This document shows, piece after piece, positions 1 through 7,651 of a DNA stretch of 64,000 bases. The DNA is taken from the NCBI RefSeq assembly GCF_029983095.1, contig NZ_CP120467.1, forward strand, positions 186,001 through 250,000. The letters are read 5' to 3'. A program made the position numbers and the translations under genes. The notes under the pieces are model-generated. The model was not told where the DNA came from. It made no database searches and worked only from the letters and a program-made list of their open reading frames with translations. The DNA is from Enterococcus montenegrensis (GTDB lineage Bacteria > Bacillota > Bacilli > Lactobacillales > Enterococcaceae). Within the stretch, counting starts at the first letter, position 1; every line of letters starts with the position of its first letter.

Positions 1-2
1 CT

Positions 3-506
3 TTTTTCTCCCGCAGTCGGCAAGAATTATGGCGCAAAGGAGAAACAAGTGGTAATAGACAAACATTGATTTGTTTAAAAGCAGACTGTGACCAAGATGC
101 GTTAATAGCAGAAGTAATTAAGGCAGGACCGGCTTGCCATACGGGGGCAGAAAGTTGTTTTAATGAACTTTTGTTTAAAGACAGTACCCAAATAAATATT
201 TCGATTCCAGAGCTTTACGAATTGGTTTTAGGGCGTAAAGAGGCACCGCAGGAAAAAAGTTATACCAGCTATTTATTTGCCAAAGGAAATGAAAAGATTT
301 TGAAAAAAATCGGTGAGGAAGCGACAGAGGTGGTTATTGGCGCGATGAAAGAAAGCAAGGAAGAGACAACGTATGAAATTTCTGACTTGATTTATCATTT
401 ACTCGTTTTAATGGCCAATAACAACATTACGCCAGCTGAAATTATGGCCGAACTTTCCCGTCGTCAAGTGGTGGATCAAAAGACCAAGCAAGAGACGATG
501 AAATAA
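3..506 (+). CDS. hisIE: Bifunctional phosphoribosyl-AMP cyclohydrolase / phosphoribosyl-ATP pyrophosphatase (partial)
   Basis: This is the 3' part of a fused histidine biosynthesis enzyme that performs steps two and three of the pathway. The reading frame is open from base 3, so the gene starts before the window; the TTG at 66 is an internal Leu codon, not a start. The HisI part shows [16 protein letters not shown], the Cys of KADCDQDA and the Cys-rich CHTGAESCF motif that helps bind zinc. The HisE part follows, with KSYTSYLF and the acidic [11 protein letters not shown] and [14 protein letters not shown] helices typical of MazG-like pyrophosphohydrolases. It lies 12 bp upstream of hisK and should be co-transcribed with it as the end of a his operon. 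Confidence 0.93.
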   Translation, partial: FFSRSRQELWRKGETSGNRQTLICLKADCDQDALIAEVIKAGPACHTGAESCFNELLFKDSTQINISIPELYELVLGRKEAPQEKSYTSYLFAKGNEKILKKIGEEATEVVIGAMKESKEETTYEISDLIYHLLVLMANNNITPAEIMAELSRRQVVDQKTKQETMK

Positions 507-518
507 GGGGGTGCGGCA

Positions 519-1340
519 ATGTTTTATTCAAACGCCCATACTCACAGCGATTGGTGTGACGGAGAAAATACCTTAGCGGAAATGGCGCAAGCAGCTGAAA
601 AGCTAGGCTTTACCGATTTAGGTTTCACCAGTCATTCACCAGCTCCTTTTGATCTTACCTGCTTAGGTGTGAAAGACGAAAGTGCCTATCAAAAAGCCGT
701 ACGCAGTTTAGCTGAAAAAAGTTTGCTACAGATTAGTTGCGGATTGGAGTGGGATTATTTTAGTAAGACACCGATTAGTGGCTATGATTATTTTGTCGGT
801 TCTGTCCACTATTTGCCCCCGCGAGCAGGTGTGTATCGCAGTGTGGATGATACGCCGAAAAATTTTGCTAAAACTTTACAGGAGTGGTATGACGGTGATT
901 TTTTAGCTTTGGCGCAAGATTATTACGATTTAGTTGTAACACATATTACACAAAACCAGCCCAAAATCGTTGGTCATTTTGATTTGGTTACAAAATTTAA
1001 TAATACGTTACAGTATCTAACCGCTAAAAATCAAGATGCCTATGAACAACTTGCTTTAACTGCTTTAAAAAAAGTTGTTGCAGTCATTCAAAAATATGAT
1101 GGTTTGGTGGAAGTCAATACTGGCGGCATGAGTCGAGGGTGGACAAAGCAGGCGTATCCGGCCAAATTTTTGTTGAATTATTTAGCCAGTGAAGAAGTGC
1201 CAATCATAATCACCAGTGATACACATCAAGTAGACACTTTAGCATATGCCTTTGAGGAAACGAAAAAGATTCTACAGTCAGTTGGCTTTAGCAGCAGTTG
1301 GCAGTTAAAGGAGCGAAAATTTGTCCCTGTAGCCTTTTAA
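519..1340 (+). CDS. hisK: Histidinol-phosphatase, PHP family
   Basis: It likely dephosphorylates histidinol phosphate, the penultimate histidine biosynthesis step. The 273-residue protein begins with the PHP metal-binding motif NAHTHSDWCDG, then FTSHSPAPF, GLEWDY, a VGHFDLV segment in the middle and TSDTHQVD near the C-terminus; His and Asp in these motifs bind the metal cluster. Length fits the HisK/HisJ type of Firmicutes. The start follows a GGGGGTGCGGCA ribosome binding region just after hisIE. It is the last gene of the operon, closed by a strong terminator. Confidence 0.88.
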   Translation: MFYSNAHTHSDWCDGENTLAEMAQAAEKLGFTDLGFTSHSPAPFDLTCLGVKDESAYQKAVRSLAEKSLLQISCGLEWDYFSKTPISGYDYFVGSVHYLPPRAGVYRSVDDTPKNFAKTLQEWYDGDFLALAQDYYDLVVTHITQNQPKIVGHFDLVTKFNNTLQYLTAKNQDAYEQLALTALKKVVAVIQKYDGLVEVNTGGMSRGWTKQAYPAKFLLNYLASEEVPIIITSDTHQVDTLAYAFEETKKILQSVGFSSSWQLKERKFVPVAF

Positions 1341-1355
1341 TAAAAAGCAAAAAAC

Positions 1356-1395
1356 CCTCCAGCAAAGTTAGTATTTTTTGCTGGAGGTTTTTTTT
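1356..1395. terminator. Bidirectional intrinsic terminator
   Basis: The arms CCTCCAGCAAA (1356-1366) and TTTGCTGGAGG (1377-1387) pair perfectly and are followed by a T tract. The A-rich left flank lets it also end the converging minus-strand ABC operon. Confidence 0.9.
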
Positions 1396-1417
1396 GACAG
1401 AAAATCTCGTATCTTTT

Positions 1418-2221
1418 TTAAACTAGTAATAACTGATCGTCTTTTAAATTTTCACCGCTATTTTGATGAAACAGCGTCATCAAATCAGGTACTGTCAATT
1501 GACTTTTCTTTTTGCCGGCAATATCCACGACAATTTTGCCTTGATGGAGCATGATTAAACGATTGCCGTAACGAATGGCGTCTTTCATGTCATGGGTCAC
1601 CATGAAAGCCGTCAGTTTTTCTTCCTTAATTAAACGCTCTGTCAGATCCATAACTGTCGCTGAAGTTTTCGGATCAAGGGCAGCCGTGTGTTCATCTAAC
1701 AAAATTAATTCGGGACGTTGTAAGGTCGCCATGAGCAGCGTAATCGCTTGGCGCTGACCGCCAGATAATAAACCAATTTCTGCATTTAAACGTGCTTCTA
1801 AACCTAAATGTAGCGTAGCTAATTTTTCTTTGAAAAATTCTTTTTGCTTTTGTTTGACGCCCATTGAAAAGCCGCGGGAATGGCCACGTTTCATGGCTAA
1901 AGCCAAATTTTCCTCCACTGTTAAACGAACGGCAGTCCCCATTTTTGGATCTTGAAAAACCCGACTAATATCTTTGGCCCGTTTCGTAACAGACTGGCGG
2001 GTAATATCAGTCCCATTTAACATAATTTTTCCAGTTTCAGTTGGAATTGTGCCTGCAATGCTATTTAAAAGCGTGGACTTACCTGCGCCGTTTCCGCCGA
2101 TAATGGTAATAAAGTCGCCTTTGTTCATGGTTAAGTTGATGCCTTTTAAAACGTGATTTTCATTAATTGTGCCTCGTTCAAAAGTTTGCTGTAAATTTTG
2201 GATTGCTAAGACTTCACTCAT
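1418..2221 (-). CDS. ABC transporter ATP-binding protein, TrpXYZ-like
   Basis: This 267-residue cytoplasmic ATPase should energise the permease and binding protein encoded upstream. Walker A is GGNGAGKSTL, the signature is LSGGQRQAI and Walker B is LILLDEHTAALD, with His in the usual DEPT position. It overlaps the permease stop by four bases (ATGA) and has a GGAGG site inside the permease end, so the genes are translationally coupled. The three-gene set with an ABC_sub_bind lipoprotein matches candidate tryptophan/tyrosine importers of streptococci. The substrate is inferred from that and from the aromatic leader peptide upstream. Confidence 0.85.
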   Translation of the reverse strand: MSEVLAIQNLQQTFERGTINENHVLKGINLTMNKGDFITIIGGNGAGKSTLLNSIAGTIPTETGKIMLNGTDITRQSVTKRAKDISRVFQDPKMGTAVRLTVEENLALAMKRGHSRGFSMGVKQKQKEFFKEKLATLHLGLEARLNAEIGLLSGGQRQAITLLMATLQRPELILLDEHTAALDPKTSATVMDLTERLIKEEKLTAFMVTHDMKDAIRYGNRLIMLHQGKIVVDIAGKKKSQLTVPDLMTLFHQNSGENLKDDQLLLV

Positions 2222-3129
2222 GCTTTTTGGCCTCCTTTACCAGCTTTTGGCAGGAATTTTTGGCGGAATTGTGGCATTGCCAGACAAATAACTAAAACGA
2301 TAGCCGAGGCAATTTTTGCATCCCCTGGTTCGACGTTAAATTCAAAAACAACCCCTAAAATTAACCGGTAAATAATCGCGCCTAAAACAATTGTTAGCAT
2401 GCGCACCAATAAGGTTTTATTGTGGAATAAAACTTCTGCGATGATAATGGAAGCCAAACCGATAACGATCGTTCCCACGCCAGAATTCAAGTCGGCAAAG
2501 CCATTATTTTGCGCTAACAAAGCGCCAGAAAGTGCAACACAGCCGTTTGAAAGCATGTATCCAATCATTTTCATATTGTCGGTATTGATTCCGTTTGCCT
2601 CACTCATGGCCAAATTATCACCGGTCGCACGAATAGCCAACCCGATTTCGGTGCGGAAAAATAAAAATAAAATGAAGACAACTAGCAACGTAAAAGCAGC
2701 ACCGGCAATAATGACGGCATTAACTTTTTCAATGCCTAAAGCTTGCAACCCAGAAAAAACGGTTTTTTCCCCTAACAATGAGATATTGGGTGCACCCATT
2801 ACGCGATTGGTAACGGAATAAAGCCCCGTCATGGTAATAATCCCCGCTAAAAGAGCAGGAATTTTTAATTTGGTGTGTAAAATCCCTGAAACTAAGCCTG
2901 CTAAAACACCGCCTAAAAATCCTAATAGACTAGCTGCAAAAGGATGGATACCATTGGTGATGCTAATTGCTGTAATACCCGCGCCTAAGGGAAAACTTCC
3001 CTCGGCTGTTAAATCGGCAATATCTAAAATGCGGTACGTTAAAAAGACGCCGATACCTAACAGTGCCCACAATACTCCTTGAGATGTGGCAGACTGTACT
3101 AAGATAAAAATCGTGTCTAAAATATTCAT
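2218..3129 (-). CDS. ABC transporter permease, LivH/BPD_transp_2 type (TrpXYZ-like)
   Basis: This is a 303-residue integral membrane protein with about eight to nine hydrophobic segments. The conserved TAEGSFPLGAG and GLASIIIAEVLF stretches are typical of the permease that pairs with ABC_sub_bind-type lipoproteins. It starts at ATG with GAGGAAAG upstream. It lies between the binding protein and the ATPase genes on the minus strand. Aromatic amino acid uptake is the best guess. Confidence 0.83.
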   Translation of the reverse strand: MNILDTIFILVQSATSQGVLWALLGIGVFLTYRILDIADLTAEGSFPLGAGITAISITNGIHPFAASLLGFLGGVLAGLVSGILHTKLKIPALLAGIITMTGLYSVTNRVMGAPNISLLGEKTVFSGLQALGIEKVNAVIIAGAAFTLLVVFILFLFFRTEIGLAIRATGDNLAMSEANGINTDNMKMIGYMLSNGCVALSGALLAQNNGFADLNSGVGTIVIGLASIIIAEVLFHNKTLLVRMLTIVLGAIIYRLILGVVFEFNVEPGDAKIASAIVLVICLAMPQFRQKFLPKAGKGGQKA

Positions 3130-3164
3130 ACACTTTCCTCAAATCCTAATTATTTTTATCCAAA

Positions 3165-3202
3165 AATTTAGATTCTGATAAAGGGCATCAGAATGCAAAT
3201 TT
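3165..3202 (-). other. Intercistronic stem-loop
   Basis: ATTCTGAT (3172-3179) pairs with ATCAGAAT (3187-3194), extended by AAATTT on both sides, between the binding-protein and permease genes. There is no good T tract. It may act on mRNA stability or partial termination so that binding protein is made in excess; this is inference. Confidence 0.5.
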
Positions 3203-3247
3203 CTGATATTTTTCCAAAGAGCTAACCGGCCCTTTCAGCTTTTCTAG

Positions 3248-4216
3248 TTACTCTGGGGTTTTGATGGATGCTGGGTCGATGCCGATGGCTTTGGCCATAT
3301 CGTCGTTGATTACAAGTTCTAATTTTTTTGCTGTTTCAACTGGCGTAGTGCTTGGCTTTTCATCGCCTTTGAGAATTTTTGCTGCCATTTGCCCGGCTTG
3401 TTTGCCTAGTGATTTATAATCAATGCCAAAAGTTGCCAATGCGCCGCCGTCTACTTGTTCTACGGAACCTGCGATAATTGGTGTTTTCGTTTGTTTTGCG
3501 ACTTCGCCGACAACTGCTGCAGCAGAGGCAAAGGTGTTATCAGTTGGAACGTAAATGGCATCGACGTCTTTTGCCAAGCTAGTTGTGACTTGCTGTACGT
3601 CATTTGTAGTGTTGGCGGTCATAACTTTTACTTTCACGCCGGCATCTTTTAAAGCCGCGCTTGCCAGATCTGCTTGGATTTTTGAGTTGGTTTCGCCGGC
3701 GTTGTACATTAAGCCAACAGTTTTCGCTTCTGGGACGATACTTAAGAGTAATTGAATTTGTTTTTTGATTGGCACCATGTCAGAAGTACCGGTAACATTT
3801 CCTCCTGGTTTTTTATCACTGGCTACTAACTTTGCCTCTTTTAAATCGGTCACAGCTGTTACGACGATGGGGATATCACTGGTCTCGTTAGCCAGAGATT
3901 GTGCCGCTGGGGTAGCGATTCCTAACAGAAGATCAGGTTTATCTTTGAGTAATTTTTCACTCATACTTTTTAAGTTGTCCTGATTATTTTGGGCATTTTG
4001 ATAAGCTAAGGTCAAATTATCGCCTTCTTTGTATCCACCGGCAGCCAGGCCTTCTTTAAACCCATCATAAGCCGCATCCAGCGAACCGTGTTCCACCAAT
4101 TGTAAAACACCGACAGTTACGCCATCTTTTTCGCTAGCCTTCTTTTCTGTTCCACATGCCGCTAAAGTTAAGGTTGCAATGGTTAACAAACACAAGCCTA
4201 ATTTTTTCATTTTCAT
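3248..4216 (-). CDS. ABC substrate-binding lipoprotein (ABC_sub_bind family)
   Basis: A 322-residue lipoprotein beginning MKMKKLGLCLLTIATLTLAAC, with lipobox LAAC. It is followed by two periplasmic-binding-protein-like halves, with GVLQLVEHGSLD, LLLGIATPAAQSL, IPIVVTAVTD and GLMYNAGETNS typical of the TrpX/YtrF-like ABC_sub_bind (PF04392) family. It is the first structural gene of the importer operon and would capture substrate at the outer face of the membrane. The start has AGGAGG seven bases upstream. Regulation appears to be by the leader at 4281-4552. Tryptophan, tyrosine or phenylalanine are the likely ligands by family and leader composition. Confidence 0.87.
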   Translation of the reverse strand: MKMKKLGLCLLTIATLTLAACGTEKKASEKDGVTVGVLQLVEHGSLDAAYDGFKEGLAAGGYKEGDNLTLAYQNAQNNQDNLKSMSEKLLKDKPDLLLGIATPAAQSLANETSDIPIVVTAVTDLKEAKLVASDKKPGGNVTGTSDMVPIKKQIQLLLSIVPEAKTVGLMYNAGETNSKIQADLASAALKDAGVKVKVMTANTTNDVQQVTTSLAKDVDAIYVPTDNTFASAAAVVGEVAKQTKTPIIAGSVEQVDGGALATFGIDYKSLGKQAGQMAAKILKGDEKPSTTPVETAKKLELVINDDMAKAIGIDPASIKTPE

Positions 4217-4280
4217 ATTTTTTCCTCCTATAATATCTGATTTTTGCTAAAAGATCGGTCACTGTAAAAAAGTTGTGAGT

Positions 4281-4316
4281 AAAAAAAAGCCATCTAGACA
4301 CGTGGGTCTAAATGGG
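4281..4316 (-). terminator. Attenuator terminator in the ABC importer leader
   Basis: On the minus strand CCATTTAGAC (4315-4306) pairs with GTCTAGATGG (4299-4290), with one G-U pair and loop CCACGT, followed by C and eight T. It sits 65 bases before the first structural gene and downstream of its promoter, so it must be read through for expression. Upstream ACTAAATGG can pair with the left arm CCATTTAG to form a competing antiterminator. Confidence 0.8.
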
Positions 4317-4438
4317 CGGGAAAACTTCTTCATAATTTTTCGCGACCATTTAGTTAAAATGGCCTGCTAAAAAGCTCTAGCCATCATAGATAAAAGCAAG
4401 TTGTGCCTGCTGTCTCTATGATGTTCACAGTGACAGCA

Positions 4439-4492
4439 CTATCTAAAATAGCTAAAGTAGAAAGTATTTACATGATTTAATTTGCTGTTCAT
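4439..4492 (-). CDS. Leader peptide rich in Phe and Tyr (putative attenuator sensor)
   Basis: A 17-codon ORF encodes MNSKLNHVNTFYFSYFR. It has a strong GGAGGG site six bases before ATG. Five of the last seven residues are aromatic (codons TTC TAC TTT AGC TAT TTT). It lies between a good promoter (4523-4552) and an intrinsic terminator, in front of a TrpXYZ-like importer. A segment overlapping its stop codon, GTGCTGTC, can pair with downstream GACAGC, starting a chain of alternative hairpins. By analogy with amino acid operon attenuators, ribosome stalling at scarce Phe/Tyr codons would decide between antiterminator and terminator. I do not recognise this leader from any family. Confidence 0.68.
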   Translation of the reverse strand: MNSKLNHVNTFYFSYFR

Positions 4493-4522
4493 AAAAATCC
4501 CTCCACTTTTTGAATTAGTATC

Positions 4523-4552
4523 AGTATAAGGGAACATAATTAGCAAAGTCAA
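4523..4552 (-). promoter_or_regulatory. Promoter of the ABC importer leader
   Basis: On the minus strand TTGACT (4552-4547) is 18 bp from TATACT (4528-4523). Transcription would begin near 4516, giving a leader of about 300 nt that includes the Phe/Tyr peptide and the terminator. Confidence 0.75.
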
Positions 4553-4581
4553 TAATATTTTTGAAATTTTCTGAATATTTT

Positions 4582-4608
4582 TGCGAAATAAATTTCGCAG
4601 ATTTTTTT
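4582..4608. other. Perfect palindrome in the divergent intergenic region
   Basis: TGCGAAAT and ATTTCGCA flank two bases, and seven T follow on the plus strand. No plus-strand gene lies just upstream that would need a terminator, so an operator for one of the divergent ABC operons is possible. No clear promoter for the plus operon was found in 4609-4873. Confidence 0.4.
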
Positions 4609-4873
4609 AAACCAACATCAAAATAAAATTTTTTTGTTTTTTGAAGAGTATGAAATAATAACTAAAATTTTCCGATTTTTTTCAAATTGCTGAAAACAAA
4701 ATAAGGACGGAAATCCTTGTGAAAAACGTGCTTAGCGCTACTTAACTCATTTTCCAGGAAAAAGAAAAATGAGAAAAAAATAAAAGAATCTCTCATCGAA
4801 CTCTATAAACTTACTGTTATGAAAAATGCTAGAATTAGCATTGCAGGTAAAAATAAAAAAGGGAGGATTTCCC

Positions 4874-5947
4874 ATGATTGAAGTTATCGATCTTAAAAAA
4901 GTATTCGATAATGGTTTTGAAGCGTTAAAGTCTGTAAATTTCACCATTGAAAAAGGTGATCTGGTTTGTTTGTTAGGTCCAAGTGGCTGTGGCAAATCGA
5001 CAATTTTAAATTTGATCGCAGGTTTATTAAGTCCTACTGACGGTGATATCCGCTTTGCGGGTAGCTCTGTAGTAAAAACAGAACCTAAAGATCGTAATAT
5101 CGGTTTTGTTTTCCAAAACTATGCCCTCTATCCCCATATGACTGTCTTTGAAAATGTGATGTTTCCATTAACGGTTGGGGATAAAAAAATGCCTAAAAAT
5201 GAAGCGATGAAGATTGCGGAAAAATACATGGCGTTAACCAACATTGAAGAGTTGAAGGATAAAAAACCTGGTACACTTTCTGGAGGACAACAACAACGGG
5301 TAGCCATTACCCGGGCTTTAGTACAAAATCCAGAAGTTCTATTATTAGATGAGCCATTGTCTAACTTAGATGCCCGCTTACGTTTGAAAATTCGCGAAGA
5401 AATTCGTCGCTTGGTTAAAGAAGTCGGGATTACAACGATTTTTGTTACCCACGACCAAGAAGAAGCACTATCGATTTCTGACAAGATTATTTTGTTAAAT
5501 GAAGGTGTCATTCAGCAAAATGATGACCCCCAAAATCTTTACCTAGAACCAAATAATTTGTTTGTAGCTAAATTTATTGGTAATCCAATTATCAATATTT
5601 TGCCCGTCGAAGTAAAAAATGGCATGATGCACCACGATGCTTTTAGTGTGCCAGTTGATCGTTTTATGGCGGCCCGTTTTAAAGAAGAAATGCCAGATGG
5701 CGACTACTTTATCGGAATTCGTCCAGAAGATGTATTGCCAGTAGATGGCGCCGGTGCTTTTCAAACAGTTATTGCCGGTGTTGAATTAATTGGCCGGGAA
5801 CGTATTTTAAACTTTGATATTGATTCCCATCACTTAAAATCGATTGTCAGCATCGAAGAAGATATTCAAGAAGGAGCGCAGCTGACCTTTGATTTTGCTT
5901 ATCAAAAAGCCTTTATCTTTAAAGCAGATGGGACGCGGATCTACTAA
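4874..5947 (+). CDS. ABC transporter ATP-binding protein, MsmK/UgpC (CUT1) family
   Basis: A 357-residue ATPase for a sugar or organophosphate importer. It has Walker A GPSGCGKST, Q-loop FVFQNYALYPHMTV, signature LSGGQQQRVAI, Walker B LLLDEPLSNLDARLR and H-loop VTHDQEEA, followed by a C-terminal TOBE-like regulatory domain (IGIRPEDV). The ATG at 4874 is chosen because GGGAGGA lies just upstream; a TTG at 4826 in the same frame is upstream of this site. It is the first gene of a five-gene operon and ends in TAATG overlapping the next start. Substrate unknown from sequence. Confidence 0.88.
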   Translation: MIEVIDLKKVFDNGFEALKSVNFTIEKGDLVCLLGPSGCGKSTILNLIAGLLSPTDGDIRFAGSSVVKTEPKDRNIGFVFQNYALYPHMTVFENVMFPLTVGDKKMPKNEAMKIAEKYMALTNIEELKDKKPGTLSGGQQQRVAITRALVQNPEVLLLDEPLSNLDARLRLKIREEIRRLVKEVGITTIFVTHDQEEALSISDKIILLNEGVIQQNDDPQNLYLEPNNLFVAKFIGNPIINILPVEVKNGMMHHDAFSVPVDRFMAARFKEEMPDGDYFIGIRPEDVLPVDGAGAFQTVIAGVELIGRERILNFDIDSHHLKSIVSIEEDIQEGAQLTFDFAYQKAFIFKADGTRIY

Positions 5948-6831
5948 TGTTTAAAAAAAATCATTATAATCCTGAAAATCAGCCGAAAGCATGGCTCTTC
6001 CTTCTGCCTTCGCTAATCGTCATTATGATTTTCAGCATTTATCCATTGTTCCGTTCGCTCTTTATGAGTTTTCAAAAAGGGACGCTAATTAATCAAGAAT
6101 ATGCTGGGATTGAAAATTATCAAAAAGTTTTATCTGATCCGGTATTTTTTAAAGCTTTAAAAAATACCGCATTATATGCCTTTACCGTTGTTCCAATCGC
6201 ATTAATTATCGGTCTTGCGATTGCCTGGATTATTTTTGAAAAAGTGAAACACAAAAGTTTCTTTGAAACGCTGTTTTTCATGCCTTATGTCACCAGTACG
6301 ATTGCGATCGGGATTGTTTTTCGTTACTTTTTTAACGGCTCCTATGGGATTATCAATTTTCTTTTGAGTAAAGTTGGTATTCCAGCTATTAATTGGTTAG
6401 ATGATGTGGACATGAGTATGACCACATTGATTATCTTTGGTATTTGGACTAGCTTGGCGTTTAACATCATTATTTTATTAGCTGGATTACGGAATATTGA
6501 TCCAGAACATTATAAAATTGCGAAGATGTTTGGGGCCAAAGATGGTGAAATTTTCCGTCGGATTACATTGCCGCAATTGGTTCCAACTATTGCCTTTTTG
6601 CTAACGGTTAATATTATTGGCGCTTTTAAAGTGTATACCCAAGTTTATGCATTGTTTGCCGGGCAGCCCGGGATTGCCAAAAGCGCGACGACCGCCGTTT
6701 ATTATATTTACGATAAGTTCCACATTGCCGGTCGACCTGGCATTGCCATGGCAGCGACTGTCATTTTATTCTTAGTTATTTTGTTCTGTACGTTTATCCA
6801 ACGTCAAATCATGAAGAAAGTGGGGGAGTAG
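5947..6831 (+). CDS. ABC transporter permease, MalF/UgpA-like
   Basis: A 294-residue permease with six predicted membrane helices (first at about residues 16-37). The cytoplasmic EAA loop reads YKIAKMFGAKDGEIFRRITLPQLVPT, which docks on the ATPase. It starts at ATG overlapping the ATPase stop by one base and is followed after one base by the second permease. The pair forms the membrane channel of a CUT1-type importer. Confidence 0.87.
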   Translation: MFKKNHYNPENQPKAWLFLLPSLIVIMIFSIYPLFRSLFMSFQKGTLINQEYAGIENYQKVLSDPVFFKALKNTALYAFTVVPIALIIGLAIAWIIFEKVKHKSFFETLFFMPYVTSTIAIGIVFRYFFNGSYGIINFLLSKVGIPAINWLDDVDMSMTTLIIFGIWTSLAFNIIILLAGLRNIDPEHYKIAKMFGAKDGEIFRRITLPQLVPTIAFLLTVNIIGAFKVYTQVYALFAGQPGIAKSATTAVYYIYDKFHIAGRPGIAMAATVILFLVILFCTFIQRQIMKKVGE

Positions 6832-6832
6832 C

Positions 6833-7651
6833 GTGAAAAAAGTCGTAACCATTGTGGCGTTAGTCTTTTTAGTAGTGCTAGGCATTATCACTTTGTTCCC
6901 ATTTGTTTACATGGTTTTAGCAGGGCTTATGACCTATAGCGAGGCTACGAGTATTCCGCCGACCATTATCCCAGAAAAATTTCAGTGGGCTAACTATGCA
7001 GCGGTCTTTTCAAAAGCACCTTTTTTACAATATTTTATTAACACAGTTTTTGTCTCTTTGGTGACAACCATTGCGACCTTGATTACTTCGGTTTTGGCTT
7101 CCTTTGCATTAACTAGTTTGGAATTTAAGTTTAAAGGTTTAGTTGTGGGGATTATGGTGTCCTTACTGATGGTACCTTATGAATCGATCATCTTTACCAA
7201 CTACAATACGATTGCCAAAATGGGGCTATTAAACAGTTATGCCGCTTTAATTATTCCTTTTTTAACAAGTATTTTTTACATTTATTATTTGAATAGTTAC
7301 TTAAAAGGAATTTCAAGCACCTTTTATAAAGCAGCAAAAATTGATGGTGCTTCTGATTTAGAATATATTTGGCGTATTTTAGTTCCAATGTCTCGTCCAG
7401 CGTTAGTGACTGTCGGGATTTTAACATTTATTTCCAGCTGGAATTCTTTTTTATGGCCATTACTTGTGACCAACGAGAAAAAATATCGCTTGTTAAATAA
7501 TGGACTTGCAGCCTTTACGACCGAAAGTGGGAGCGATGTGCATTTGCAAATGGCAGCTGCAACATTGACCGTAATTCCCATCTTAATTATTTATTTGATT
7601 TTTAGAAAAGAAATTATTCGAGGAGTGGCAAAAAATGGTATCAAAGGGTAA
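6833..7651 (+). CDS. ABC transporter permease, MalG/UgpE-like
   Basis: A 272-residue permease with six hydrophobic segments and the EAA loop FYKAAKIDGASDLEYIWRILVPMSRP. It starts at GTG with GGGGGAG upstream inside the previous gene's end. Its 3' end overlaps the metallo-hydrolase gene by 17 bp, so the hydrolase is tied translationally to the importer. Confidence 0.87.
   Translation: MKKVVTIVALVFLVVLGIITLFPFVYMVLAGLMTYSEATSIPPTIIPEKFQWANYAAVFSKAPFLQYFINTVFVSLVTTIATLITSVLASFALTSLEFKFKGLVVGIMVSLLMVPYESIIFTNYNTIAKMGLLNSYAALIIPFLTSIFYIYYLNSYLKGISSTFYKAAKIDGASDLEYIWRILVPMSRPALVTVGILTFISSWNSFLWPLLVTNEKKYRLLNNGLAAFTTESGSDVHLQMAAATLTVIPILIIYLIFRKEIIRGVAKNGIKG

Noticed and set aside
66..506. A separate gene starting at TTG 66
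   Set aside because: The frame is open to base 3 and encodes HisI sequence ([16 protein letters not shown]) before that codon.
4217..4552. T-box riboswitch upstream of the ABC importer
   Set aside because: The T-box consensus AGGGTGGNACCGCG is not seen; the nearest TGG element is base-paired. A leader peptide with strong SD explains the region better, though a model scan should confirm.
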